Positions 1 to 8,483 of a DNA stretch of 64,000 nucleotides are shown piece by piece; positions within the stretch are counted from its first letter, which is position 1, and each line of letters begins with the position of its first letter. The position numbers and the translations under genes were made by a program. Under the pieces are notes generated by a model. It was given only the letters and a program-made list of their open reading frames with translations, did not search any database and was not told the origin of the DNA. The DNA comes from Kuafuiihalomonas sp039024635 (GTDB lineage Bacteria > Myxococcota > Kuafuiibacteriia > Kuafuiibacteriales > Kuafuiibacteriaceae): positions 78,044-142,043 of the forward strand of contig JBCCQA010000009.1 in NCBI GenBank assembly GCA_039024635.1, given 5' to 3'.

Positions 1-818
1 AAGGACCTCGCGGGCGACTCGACGCCCACGACGATGCGCTCCTGCTCCGCCTGGCTCAGCTCATGTACGGGGGGCTGCCGGTGGCCGGTAGCTCCAAGAC
101 GATCACCTATGAGCATGTGATCGTCGACGAGGCCCAGGACCTGTCGGCGACCGACATCGCGGTGCTCCGCAGCGCCCTGACCAAACGTGAGTCCATGACG
201 CTGGCTGGAGACACGGCCCAGAAGCTGATCTTCGACAACGGCTTCGAGGACTGGCCGACCATGTTGCGAAGGGTCGGGATCGAGGGCCTGGCCATCGACC
301 AGCTCAAAGTCAGCTACCGCTCCACCCGACCCATCGTGGACTTCGCTCGACACGTCCTCGGTCCCCTCGTGGATCCTGAAGCCCCCGTGGTGCCAAGAGA
401 TGGTGCGCCCGTCGAGCAGTTCACCTTTGGCTCGACGGGCGAGAGCATCGCCTTCCTTGGCGAAGCCCTTCGAGCTCTGGTGCTCCGAGAGCGGAAAGCG
501 AACGTCGCGGTCGTCACCCGCTATGGCGCCCAGGCCGACACTCTGGCCGCCGGTCTACGCCGATCCGAGGTGCCCTCGGTCCGGCGGGTCCATGGCAAGG
601 ACTTCAGCTTCCAGCCCGGCGTCGACGTGGTGGACGTCGCCCAGGTGAAGGGTCTGGAGTACGACTACGTCATTTTGGCCGAGGTCAATGCAAGCTCCTA
701 CGCCGAGACCAAGGAAGCCCGCCACCTGCTTCACATCGCGTCCACCCGCGCCGTGCACCAGCTCTGGGTCCTATCCGTGCAGGAGCCTTCTCCTCTACTT
801 CCAGACAGCCTGCTCTGA
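1..818 (+). CDS. UvrD/HelD-like superfamily 1 helicase, C-terminal part (5' end outside window)
   Basis: The reading frame is open to the left edge, so only about the last 271 residues are present. Superfamily 1 motifs follow in order: DEAQD (Walker B/motif II), GDTAQ (motif III), SYRST (motif IV), a VKGLEYDYVIL segment (motif V) and an ASTRA segment (motif VI, usually ALTRA). This is the second RecA-like half of an ATP-dependent DNA translocase. HelD, which recycles stalled RNA polymerase, and Rep/UvrD-type repair helicases share this ending, and the missing N-terminal half is needed to choose between them. The next gene starts 41 bases downstream on the same strand. Confidence 0.85.
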   Translation, partial: GPRGRLDAHDDALLLRLAQLMYGGLPVAGSSKTITYEHVIVDEAQDLSATDIAVLRSALTKRESMTLAGDTAQKLIFDNGFEDWPTMLRRVGIEGLAIDQLKVSYRSTRPIVDFARHVLGPLVDPEAPVVPRDGAPVEQFTFGSTGESIAFLGEALRALVLRERKANVAVVTRYGAQADTLAAGLRRSEVPSVRRVHGKDFSFQPGVDVVDVAQVKGLEYDYVILAEVNASSYAETKEARHLLHIASTRAVHQLWVLSVQEPSPLLPDSLL

Positions 819-859
819 CTCGCGGTTGACTCGGCTCATCGGAGCCCACACACCAGACG

Positions 860-1675
860 GTGATGATCCTGCCGATCGCCATCGCCGTTGTGGTCCTCTT
901 CATCTTCTTCGTCAGCGGCATTCGCATCATCAAAGAGTTCGAGCGCGGTGTCGTTCTACGGCTGGGAAGCTTCACTGGTCGGCCCTACGGACCGGGCCTG
1001 ACCTGGATCATCCCGGTCATCGATAAGATGTTCGTCGTCGACCTCCGGGTGGTGGCCCGAGACGTCCCGCCTCAGGACGTCATCACTCGGGACAACGTCT
1101 CGGTGAAGGTCAACGCCGTTATCTACTTCAAGGTCGTGCATCCAGATAAGGCGGTCCTCAACGTCGAGAACTACCTATACGCCACGAGCCAGTACGCCCA
1201 GACTACCCTCCGCGCCATCCTAGGTCAGGCCGAGCTCGATGACCTCCTGTCCAAAAGAGAAGAGATCAATCAGCAGCTCCAGGAGGTCATCGACGCCCAC
1301 ACCGACCCCTGGGGCGTGAAAGTGACCAGCGTCGAAGTGAAGCACGTCGACTTGCCGACGGAGATGCAGCGCGCCATGGCCCGTCAGGCCGAAGCCGAGC
1401 GCTATCGCCGAGCCAAGGTCATCGCGGCCGAAGGCGAATTCCAGGCCGCCGACCGGCTCTCGGACGCGGCCAAGATCATCTCCGATTCACCCGGAGCGAT
1501 CACCTTGCGCTACCTGCAGACGCTTCAGGAGATCGCGGTCGAAAACAACTCAACCACGATCTTCCCCATTCCCATCGACCTGCTCCAGGGCATCAAAGGC
1601 ATGATCGCAGCGCCCCCCGAGGAGAAAGAAAAGGGCCAGCTTCGGGCTCTGAGCGACGCATCCGAGGCCGAATGA
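860..1675 (+). CDS. Slipin/stomatin-like SPFH-domain membrane protein
   Basis: A 271-residue protein. One hydrophobic N-terminal segment (about residues 2-20) is followed at once by an SPFH domain with the slipin-type start [14 protein letters not shown], then an Ala/Glu-rich helical tail ([17 protein letters not shown]) typical of oligomerising stomatins. Prokaryotic slipins form membrane scaffolds and usually pair with an NfeD-class serine protease; such a protease is encoded at 3929-5356 on the other strand rather than beside it. GTG at 860 and ATG at 863 are both possible starts. The stop overlaps the start of the next gene by 4 bases, so the two are probably translationally coupled. Confidence 0.93.
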   Translation: MMILPIAIAVVVLFIFFVSGIRIIKEFERGVVLRLGSFTGRPYGPGLTWIIPVIDKMFVVDLRVVARDVPPQDVITRDNVSVKVNAVIYFKVVHPDKAVLNVENYLYATSQYAQTTLRAILGQAELDDLLSKREEINQQLQEVIDAHTDPWGVKVTSVEVKHVDLPTEMQRAMARQAEAERYRRAKVIAAEGEFQAADRLSDAAKIISDSPGAITLRYLQTLQEIAVENNSTTIFPIPIDLLQGIKGMIAAPPEEKEKGQLRALSDASEAE

Positions 1676-2790
1676 ACCGGCTGGCCCGCCCACCATGGCA
1701 GAGCGTCGAAGCCAAGGATTGGAACGACTGGGCTTGGCAGTTTCGGAATCGAATCGACGACGCAGAGTCGGCCGCTCGCGCCTTCGACCTCAGCCCGGAA
1801 GAAGTCCAGGCCCTGGTCGAGACTCGGCCCACCTTTCGCTTCGGTGTGACGCCCTACTACGCATCGCTTGCCCACCCCGGAGACCCGAACTGTCCCATCC
1901 GTAAGCAAGTTCTGCCCAGACCCGAAGAAAGCTGGGTTCGTCTCCCGGCACGCCGAGACCCGCTGGGTGAAGAAGCCTTGGAGGTGGTCCCGAATCTCGT
2001 GCACCGTTACCCCGATCGGGTCCTGCTTCTGGCGACGGATCGCTGTCCCGTCTACTGCCGTTTCTGTACCCGCCGCCGCATCGTAGGCCGTACGGAACGA
2101 CAGGCACCCCGTCGCCTCCTGGAAGAGGCTTTCGGCTATGTCGAGGCCCACGAACAGATACGAGAGGTCATCGTTTCGGGCGGAGACGCGCTCATGCTCT
2201 CCGATCGACAGCTTGACCATATCTTCGGACGTCTGCGCTCCATCGCCCACCTCGAGATCATTCGCCTCGCGACCCGCATGCCCGTGACCTGTCCCATGCG
2301 AATCACGCCCCGGCTGATCGATTGCATACGAACTCACGGTCCCATCTACGTCATGACCCATTTCAACCATCCTATGGAGTGCACACTGCACGCGGAGCGC
2401 GCCGTCGCCCGCATGGTCGACGCCGGCCTCGTGGTCTACAATCAGAGCGTGCTTCTGGCCGGTATCAACGATCGGGCCGAGACCATCCGCGAACTCAACC
2501 GCCGGCTGGTCCGCATGCGTGTCACGCCCTACTACCTGCATCAATGCGATCTGGCAGAGGGCATCGAGCACTTCCGTACGCCGCTGCAGGCTGGGCTCGA
2601 CATCATCGACGCGCTCCGAGGCCATTCCAGCGGGCTGATGGTGCCACAGCTGTGTGTGGACGTACCGGGTGGCCTGGGCAAAGTCACGGTGGTGCCGGAT
2701 TGGATCGTAGAGCGCAACGCCGAACGCGTCGTATTTCGAACCTATACCGGCGAGACAGCGGCGTACGCCGAGCCCAGCATTGACACCTAA
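1672..2790 (+). CDS. KamA-family radical SAM protein (lysine 2,3-aminomutase-like)
   Basis: A 372-residue radical S-adenosylmethionine enzyme. The cluster motif CxxxCxxC is Cys125, Cys129, Cys132, inside [14 protein letters not shown], the form diagnostic of the KamA family. Further family signatures are [11 protein letters not shown] and a C-terminal region carrying PLP-lysine-type motifs ([12 protein letters not shown]). The family includes lysine 2,3-aminomutase and EpmB, which makes beta-lysine for elongation factor P; the length lies between the two. No EF-P or epmA gene is in the window, so the substrate is unresolved. It overlaps the slipin stop by 4 bases (ATGA). Confidence 0.9.
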   Translation: MNRLARPPWQSVEAKDWNDWAWQFRNRIDDAESAARAFDLSPEEVQALVETRPTFRFGVTPYYASLAHPGDPNCPIRKQVLPRPEESWVRLPARRDPLGEEALEVVPNLVHRYPDRVLLLATDRCPVYCRFCTRRRIVGRTERQAPRRLLEEAFGYVEAHEQIREVIVSGGDALMLSDRQLDHIFGRLRSIAHLEIIRLATRMPVTCPMRITPRLIDCIRTHGPIYVMTHFNHPMECTLHAERAVARMVDAGLVVYNQSVLLAGINDRAETIRELNRRLVRMRVTPYYLHQCDLAEGIEHFRTPLQAGLDIIDALRGHSSGLMVPQLCVDVPGGLGKVTVVPDWIVERNAERVVFRTYTGETAAYAEPSIDT

Positions 2791-2840
2791 GAGCGCTCTC
2801 TCTAGCTTCCTGCGCTCACCCGCGGGGTGGGGACCACGCA

Positions 2841-3116
2841 ATGACCAAAGCCGAACTGATCGAGAAGCTCCAGAAGAGCAGCGCCAAGCAGCTTTCCAAG
2901 AAGGCCATCGCGGACATCGTCGACGAGGTTTTCGAGAATATCGCCAAGTCCGTGAAGAAGGAGAAGCGCTTCGCTTATCCAGGCTTTGGCACCTTCACGC
3001 TGCGTAAGCGCAAGGCTCGTATCGGCCGCAACCCGAAGACCTTGGAAGAGATCAAGATTCCACCTTCAAAGACCGTGACTTTTCGTCCCGCCCCCAACTT
3101 GAAGACCTCTCTTTGA
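2841..3116 (+). CDS. HU/IHF-family DNA-binding protein
   Basis: A 91-residue protein of canonical HU length. It has an N-terminal helical dimerisation part (MTKAELIEKL), the family signature GFGTFTLRKRKARIGRNP and the beta-arm residues that intercalate at DNA bends (NPKT-E-IKIP). It bends and compacts nucleoid DNA as a dimer. It lies 50 bases after the radical SAM gene and ends 15 bases from the convergent uppP stop. Many copies of this family occur in Myxococcota-like genomes, so hupA/hupB orthology cannot be assigned. Confidence 0.95.
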   Translation: MTKAELIEKLQKSSAKQLSKKAIADIVDEVFENIAKSVKKEKRFAYPGFGTFTLRKRKARIGRNPKTLEEIKIPPSKTVTFRPAPNLKTSL

Positions 3117-3131
3117 GCCGAAGCGCTCCGC

Positions 3132-3932
3132 TCAAGTCAGAGCCAGCAGACCAAGCAGCGAGAGCGGGATTAGATAGCCCGCGAAAGCCCAGAAGCGCCC
3201 GCTTCGCACCAAGCGCACGAGCCAGGCCAGGGCAAAGTAGCCGCTCGTCGCAGCCACGCAGAATCCGAGGCCCATCATCGGGAGCCGAGCCGCGTCCACC
3301 GACGCCACGTCCTTGGCCGTCAGCAGCATCGCGCCGAGGATGGCTGGAATCGACATCAAGAAAGAGAAGCGGGCAGCGGTCACCCGGTCCAAGCCCAACC
3401 AAAGTCCCACCGCGATGGTGGTGCCGGACCGAGAAACGCCTGGGGTGATGGCGAGCCCCTGAGCAACCCCCAGAGCAAGAGCGATCGGCACGCCGAGGAC
3501 CAAGTCCCGTCTGGGCGCCCAACGCGTCGAAGCGAGAAGGAGGCCGGTCAGACCGAGGGCGATGAAGACGGCCATGGGCTCGTGGAACACGCGCTCGAAA
3601 CTGTCTTTGAGGAGAACGCCCATGAGCCCAGTGGGCAGGGTGGCCAGGACCAGCAAACCGATGAGCCGTCGAGCCTCACGGGTCTCCTCCGAGCTTCGCC
3701 CGCCCAGGGCGGCAAGCAGACCCAGCAGGTCTCGCCGGTAATAGAGCAGCACGGGAAGCAGAGTGCCCATATGGAGGACGAGGTCGAAGACCAGGGGCGA
3801 ATCGGCGAAGCTGAAGTCTTGGCCGAGGAGGGCCTGAAACAGGACCAGGTGGCCCGAGGAGCTCACGGGCAAGAACTCGGTGAGGCCCTGGACGAAACCG
3901 AGGAGCGCCGCCTGAAGGAACTCGGGCATCAA
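3132..3932 (-). CDS. uppP: Undecaprenyl-diphosphatase UppP (BacA type)
   Basis: A 266-residue multi-spanning membrane enzyme that dephosphorylates undecaprenyl diphosphate to recycle the lipid carrier for peptidoglycan and other envelope polymers. The N-terminal active-site motif GLTEFLPVSSSGHLVL and the second motif GVSRSGTTIAVGLWLGLDR are both intact, and length is standard. It is the last gene of a coupled minus-strand operon: its ATG overlaps the stop of the NfeD-class protease by 4 bases. Loss of UppP commonly affects bacitracin tolerance in other bacteria. Confidence 0.97.
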   Translation of the reverse strand: MMPEFLQAALLGFVQGLTEFLPVSSSGHLVLFQALLGQDFSFADSPLVFDLVLHMGTLLPVLLYYRRDLLGLLAALGGRSSEETREARRLIGLLVLATLPTGLMGVLLKDSFERVFHEPMAVFIALGLTGLLLASTRWAPRRDLVLGVPIALALGVAQGLAITPGVSRSGTTIAVGLWLGLDRVTAARFSFLMSIPAILGAMLLTAKDVASVDAARLPMMGLGFCVAATSGYFALAWLVRLVRSGRFWAFAGYLIPLSLLGLLALT

Positions 3933-5356
3933 TCAGCCGCGTCGACGACCAGGGTCATGCCGTCTACCTCGACTACTTCCACCGTGCTCGCGCTTTCGAA
4001 GCGCGCACCCTTGCTACGGGCTCGCCAGTACTCTCCTTCGACAAAGACCTGACCGCCGCTTCCGTCCACCGGACGTAAGACCCGAGCTCGACGGCCCACC
4101 ATGCTCTCCATTCCCGTCGCCGATGGCGCTCGCTTTCGACGGACGACGAAGCTCGAAAGCCAAATGATGAAGCCCCCCACCAGGAGCAAGCTCGGAAGTA
4201 CGTCCCAGATGTCGAGCGCGAAGCTAGGGTCGAGGTCATAGTTGGGATCGGATAGGTCGATGAAGAGGACCGAGCCCAAACCGAGGGCGCCGACCCCAAG
4301 GAAGCCGAGAGCGCCAAAGCTCGGCGTGTAGAGCTCTGCCACCAGCAGTCCGACCCCGGCCAGCATGAAGAGCACTCCGCCCACGTCGATGGGCAGCTGC
4401 TCGACCGCAACCAGTGAGCACAGGAGGGCGAGAACACCGAGGACCCCAGGGGCAATCAAACCTGGGCTGTAGATCTCCACGATGATGCCCAGGAAACCCA
4501 ACACCCCAAGGAGCACGGCGATACCGGGGCTCGCCAGGAGGTTGAGGAGCTGATCGCGCAGGCTCGGCGTCCGTTCGACGATCTCGGCTCCTTGGGGGTG
4601 CAGGGCTAGCTTGCGATCTCCGACCGCCACGACCCGTCCTTCGAGGGCTTCGAAGAGCTGGGTACGGTCGCGAGCCACCAGATCGACGACGCCTATCTCG
4701 AGGGCCTTCTCGGCGTCGGCCGAGACCGAGTCTCGCACGGCATCCTTGGCCCACTCCGCGTTGCGGCCCCTGGCCTTGGCCACCCCTTCGACCATGGCCA
4801 AGAGATCGTTCTCGATCTTTCGAGCCATGTGCTTTCCGCCCGCTGCCTCCGGGTCTTGCCCAGAGCCCGTCACGGGGTGGGCCGCGCCGATTCGGGTCGC
4901 AGGCGCCATCACGGCCACGTGGGCGGCCAAGGTGATGAAGGTGCCGGCGCTCGCGGCGTGCGCCCCACTCGGCGTCACCCAGGCCACCACGGGAACCTGG
5001 GACGAGAGCAGGGCCTGAACGATGTCCTGGGTGGTAGAGACGAGACCACCAGGCGTGTCGATCTCGAGCAGGACGAGTTGAGCCTTCTCGGACTCGGCGG
5101 TCTCTATCCCGTCGATGATGAAGTGACCCATGCCCGGATTCACCATCCCGTCGAAGACGAGACGGTGGATGGGCCCGGAGGCCTCCTCGACCGGACCCTC
5201 GGGGAGAGGGCGAGGTGCAGGCCGATCGTAGCTCTTGTCGTTGGACGCGACCGTGGCCGTTTCCACGGCTTCTTCGAAGCGGGCGGGCGGGGGCGGAGGC
5301 TCGGAACCCGGCAGCGTGGGGAGCTGGGCCCACAGGGTCAGCAGTAGAAGATTCAT
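3929..5356 (-). CDS. NfeD-family membrane-bound ClpP-class serine protease
   Basis: A 475-residue protein in three parts. A hydrophobic N-terminal signal begins MNLLLLTLWAQ. A ClpP/crotonase-fold protease domain carries the SGAHAASAGTFITLAA catalytic segment with its serine. Four or so membrane spans follow, then a C-terminal OB-fold NfeD domain (GMESMVGRRARVLRPV). The ATG at 5356 forms a 4-base overlap with the upstream glycosylase stop, a better start than the longer open frame further upstream. Family members cleave membrane-associated stomatins; the likely partner is the slipin at 860-1675. Confidence 0.93.
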   Translation of the reverse strand: MNLLLLTLWAQLPTLPGSEPPPPPARFEEAVETATVASNDKSYDRPAPRPLPEGPVEEASGPIHRLVFDGMVNPGMGHFIIDGIETAESEKAQLVLLEIDTPGGLVSTTQDIVQALLSSQVPVVAWVTPSGAHAASAGTFITLAAHVAVMAPATRIGAAHPVTGSGQDPEAAGGKHMARKIENDLLAMVEGVAKARGRNAEWAKDAVRDSVSADAEKALEIGVVDLVARDRTQLFEALEGRVVAVGDRKLALHPQGAEIVERTPSLRDQLLNLLASPGIAVLLGVLGFLGIIVEIYSPGLIAPGVLGVLALLCSLVAVEQLPIDVGGVLFMLAGVGLLVAELYTPSFGALGFLGVGALGLGSVLFIDLSDPNYDLDPSFALDIWDVLPSLLLVGGFIIWLSSFVVRRKRAPSATGMESMVGRRARVLRPVDGSGGQVFVEGEYWRARSKGARFESASTVEVVEVDGMTLVVDAAD

Positions 5357-6075
5357 GACGTCCCCCCGGGTGCGTTTCGCCCGAGCTGTCGAAGGACCTC
5401 CTGGATGTCTTCCCAAACGGGGCGCTTCTCAGCCGGGTTTCTGAGCAGATAGGCGGGGTGAAAGGTCGGCATCAACGGAATGCCTTGGTACTTGGCCCAA
5501 CGACCCCGGAGTCGACTGATGGGCGTCTGAACGCCCAGCAGGGTCTGGGCTGCGTACTTGCCCAAGGCCACCAGCACCTTGGGTTGAACCACCTGAATCT
5601 GAGCCTGAAGGAAGGGCTCGCAGGACTCGACCTCATCTGGCTCAGGGTCCCGATTGTTGGGAGGACGGCACTTCACGATGTTGGCGATGTAGACCTCGCT
5701 GCGAGACATGCCCATCCCCTTTTCGATGATCCGGGTGAGGAGCTGACCGGCCTTGCCTACGAATGGCTCCCCTTGCCGATCTTCGTCGGCCCCAGGTCCT
5801 TCCCCGATGAACATGAGCTCGGCCGCGGGATCACCGACCCCAAAGACGATCTGGCGCCGGCCTTCGGAGAGCCGGCACCGCCTGCAGTCGCCGATAATGC
5901 TCCGCACCGCCTCCAGGGTGGGTGCACGCTCGAGCTTGAGACGCTCAGGGAGCGCCTCAGGCTCGGGCTCCATAACCGACACGGTCGACGGCGCCGACGG
6001 CACGACGCCTACCCGAGCCGCCCAGTCGATCTCCTGCCGGAGCTGGCGCACCAGGGTGAGGAGCTCGTCACTCAT
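5353..6075 (-). CDS. Type 4 uracil-DNA glycosylase
   Basis: A 240-residue base-excision repair enzyme that removes uracil from DNA. Motif 1 is GEGPGADEDRQGEPFVG and motif 3 is HPAYLLRN; the cysteines for the [4Fe-4S] cluster characteristic of family 4 are present, starting with CRRC ahead of motif 1 and including VKCRPP. The ATG at 6075 overlaps the coaBC stop by 8 bases and gives a normal family length with a helical N-terminal extension. A much longer open frame upstream is the antisense shadow of coaBC. Operon position: second of four. Confidence 0.95.
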   Translation of the reverse strand: MSDELLTLVRQLRQEIDWAARVGVVPSAPSTVSVMEPEPEALPERLKLERAPTLEAVRSIIGDCRRCRLSEGRRQIVFGVGDPAAELMFIGEGPGADEDRQGEPFVGKAGQLLTRIIEKGMGMSRSEVYIANIVKCRPPNNRDPEPDEVESCEPFLQAQIQVVQPKVLVALGKYAAQTLLGVQTPISRLRGRWAKYQGIPLMPTFHPAYLLRNPAEKRPVWEDIQEVLRQLGRNAPGGTS

Positions 6076-7270
6076 TCTTTGCTCGTCGAACGGAGCGAGA
6101 GATCCGATCAACCACGAATCGCGCCGCCTCCGCCTTGTCCACTGGACCCGATGGCTCTTCGGTCTCGGCTTCGACCCAGTGCACTTCGGTCTGGCCTTCA
6201 CCAAAGCCCTGGGAGAGACCCACCCGATTGGCCACGATGGCGTCGGCGCCTTTCCGCGTCCGCTTCTGTCGGGCTCCGGCCAGGACGTCCACCGTTTCTG
6301 CGGCGAAGCCGATAACGAGACCTGGGCGAGCGGGAGAGCGACCCACATCGGCCAGGATGTCCGGGTTGAGGACGAGCTCGATGCGATCGGCGCCGGGAGC
6401 GTCCTTCTTCAGCTTCTGGCCTCTTGCCTGGGCCGGTCGAAAGTCACTGACGGCCGCGGCCGCTACGAAGACGCTCGCCTCCTCGAGATGGGCGTGGACG
6501 GCCGCCTGCATGTCGAGGGCCGACTCCACATGATGGATGGAGAGTCGTTCCAGGCCGGGCTCGGTCCCAGGGTCCCGACCGATGGGTCCCAGAACCATAC
6601 GAACCTCCGCACCTCTGGCCAGAGCCTCCCGCGCGATCGCGAGACCCATGGTGCCGGTCGAACGACTGGAGAGCACCCGGACGGGGTCGATGGGTTCCCG
6701 CGTCGGCCCGGCCGTGATCAAGATGTGCTCACCCTCTAGGTCTCCACCGTCGAATCGAAGAGCGGCGACGATGTGCTCGGGCTCCATGAAGCGGCCCTGC
6801 CCGCTTCGGCCGGAGGCGAGCGCACCACGTTCCGGTCCCAGAAGCTGAACACCCCGCGCACGAAGACGCTCGACGTTGGCCTGGGTAGCCGGGTGGGTCC
6901 ACATGCGACTCTCCATGGCGGGGACGACCACCACCTGACCCTGAAAGGACAACAGGGCGGCGGATAGAGGATCCGGCGCCAAGCCATGGGCCATCTGGGC
7001 CAAGAAGTGGGCCGAAGCGGGCGCGATGAGAAAGAGGTCGGTACGATGGCCCGCCTCGACGTGGGCGATCTCTGTCTGATCCGACCAGTCCTTCACGACG
7101 GGCCGAGCGCTCAGTGCCTCGAAGGTCGCGGGACCGACGAAGCTCTGGGCGGTTCGGGTCAAGAAGACCTGCACCTCGGCCCCTTCACTTCGGAGAAGCC
7201 GGAGCAATTCGACGCTCTTGTAGGCTGCTATGCTCCCCGTCACGCCGAGAACGATTCGACGGCCTTTCAC
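6068..7270 (-). CDS. coaBC: Bifunctional CoaBC: phosphopantothenoylcysteine decarboxylase / phosphopantothenate-cysteine ligase
   Basis: About 400 residues; performs two steps of coenzyme A synthesis. The N-terminal flavin-binding CoaC half has the GVTGSIAAYKS motif and the active-site His (TEIAHVE); the CoaB half has AGPTREPIDPVR, KLKKD, NPDIL and GFAAET. I chose GTG at 7270 because GATGAGG lies 8 bases upstream and the protein then starts just before the flavin motif; ATG at 7300 is the alternative. Odd: the decarboxylase motif normally PxMNxxMW reads PAMESRMW (Glu120 for Asn), and the flap cysteine is Ser153 (ALASGRSGQG). First gene of a four-gene coupled operon. Confidence 0.93.
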   Translation of the reverse strand: MKGRRIVLGVTGSIAAYKSVELLRLLRSEGAEVQVFLTRTAQSFVGPATFEALSARPVVKDWSDQTEIAHVEAGHRTDLFLIAPASAHFLAQMAHGLAPDPLSAALLSFQGQVVVVPAMESRMWTHPATQANVERLRARGVQLLGPERGALASGRSGQGRFMEPEHIVAALRFDGGDLEGEHILITAGPTREPIDPVRVLSSRSTGTMGLAIAREALARGAEVRMVLGPIGRDPGTEPGLERLSIHHVESALDMQAAVHAHLEEASVFVAAAAVSDFRPAQARGQKLKKDAPGADRIELVLNPDILADVGRSPARPGLVIGFAAETVDVLAGARQKRTRKGADAIVANRVGLSQGFGEGQTEVHWVEAETEEPSGPVDKAEAARFVVDRISRSVRRAKNE

Positions 7271-7354
7271 CGAGTGCACCTCATCACGCAGCGGCTCCAT
7301 TGAAGACGTCGAGTCGACAGGGCGCAATCAAAACGGTATGCCACGGGTCTGGTT

Positions 7355-8470
7355 TTGCACCCCCGCCTTCCCAGCATCCCGGACGAGCACCGCCCCGGGA
7401 CGGTTCGATTCCTGGAGCGCCTGCACCGAGCTCGAAGTGGGCTTACGGAAGCTCAGCGCTCCATCGTCGCCGAGCACGTGATCCGACTGGGTGAACGAGG
7501 GCGGAACCCAGCCAACACGGGCAACATCGAAGACCTGTTCTTCCATACACTGGCCGAGACGCAGGACCCTTGTCGCGCATTCGCCCAGGCCCTGGCCGAC
7601 TCCGCAAAGGTCGTTCCCCTTCCCGAAGACGCGGCCCTATTTCCTTATCTCCGCACCATCGATGGCCGCAAAAGCTTCCGACGGGTCGGCGAGCTGTCCC
7701 CCATGGCGCCGGGTGACATCATGCTCGTTAGCCACACGATGGTGGCCTACGGCGACCCCGAGATGTGGCGCTCCGCCCAGGCATTCGTCGCTGCCGGTGC
7801 CGAACCCCTCTCCGAGTCGGAGATCGAGGCGCAGGTCTATAAGATGGCCGTCCAATCCCAGCACCTCCCCTCTTCGGCCTTCGTCATGGGTCGCGCCCGT
7901 GGTTTCACCATTGAGTGCCAGCCCATGTACGAGCGGGCGGGCTACGACGACGCTACTTGGACCAACGCCCAGCGCTTCTATGACATCTGCAGCCGCTTCG
8001 ATCCCGATTGGTCGATGGCCTTCCGGACCGGAACCGTCCCCGCGAGCTCGGCCTGGATCAGCTGGCGAAAGCAGTATCTCGACACCCGTTCTCGACTGCC
8101 CGACGAACTTCAGTATCAATTGAGCAGCGACACCCTGACCAACTTCTTGGAAGGAACGCTGGAGTCGGGAAAATGGACGGACGCCTCAGTCCAATTCGGC
8201 GGCGTGACGCGAGTGGAAGACGTACCGGTCAACGTGGCCCGGATCGTGAATCAGTACGTGGCCGAGCACGTCGCCTTACACGATCGCCCGGCTCAAGAGC
8301 TCATCGACGCCTGCTCGGCCTCTCTCCTTCGATGGGGGATCGGATTCGTGGGCGGGAGGGCCGAGGTGGTTACGCTCTCCCCCGAGAAGAGGCGCCAGCT
8401 CGAAGCGCAGTTCGCCTCAGCCCGGGCTCGCTTCCAGTCTCAGCCGGTGGCCTCGGATCCCTCCCGATGA
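7355..8470 (+). CDS. Conserved-looking hypothetical protein
   Basis: A 371-residue soluble protein I do not recognise. It starts at TTG 7355, divergent from coaBC with about 85 bases between, and ends 13 bases before the ClpA-like gene, with which it may be co-transcribed. It has no signal peptide or membrane span. The sequence is rich in aromatic and acidic residues in its middle (about residues 150-240, including WTNAQRFYDICSRFDPDWS) and lacks obvious catalytic motifs. Codon use matches its neighbours, so it is a real gene. A later internal start cannot be excluded. Confidence 0.7.
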   Translation: MHPRLPSIPDEHRPGTVRFLERLHRARSGLTEAQRSIVAEHVIRLGERGRNPANTGNIEDLFFHTLAETQDPCRAFAQALADSAKVVPLPEDAALFPYLRTIDGRKSFRRVGELSPMAPGDIMLVSHTMVAYGDPEMWRSAQAFVAAGAEPLSESEIEAQVYKMAVQSQHLPSSAFVMGRARGFTIECQPMYERAGYDDATWTNAQRFYDICSRFDPDWSMAFRTGTVPASSAWISWRKQYLDTRSRLPDELQYQLSSDTLTNFLEGTLESGKWTDASVQFGGVTRVEDVPVNVARIVNQYVAEHVALHDRPAQELIDACSASLLRWGIGFVGGRAEVVTLSPEKRRQLEAQFASARARFQSQPVASDPSR

Positions 8471-8483
8471 TACGCCCCTGGGT

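Noticed and set aside
1525..2841. 438-codon minus-strand frame
   Set aside because: Fully antisense to the slipin and radical SAM genes, whose motifs are intact.
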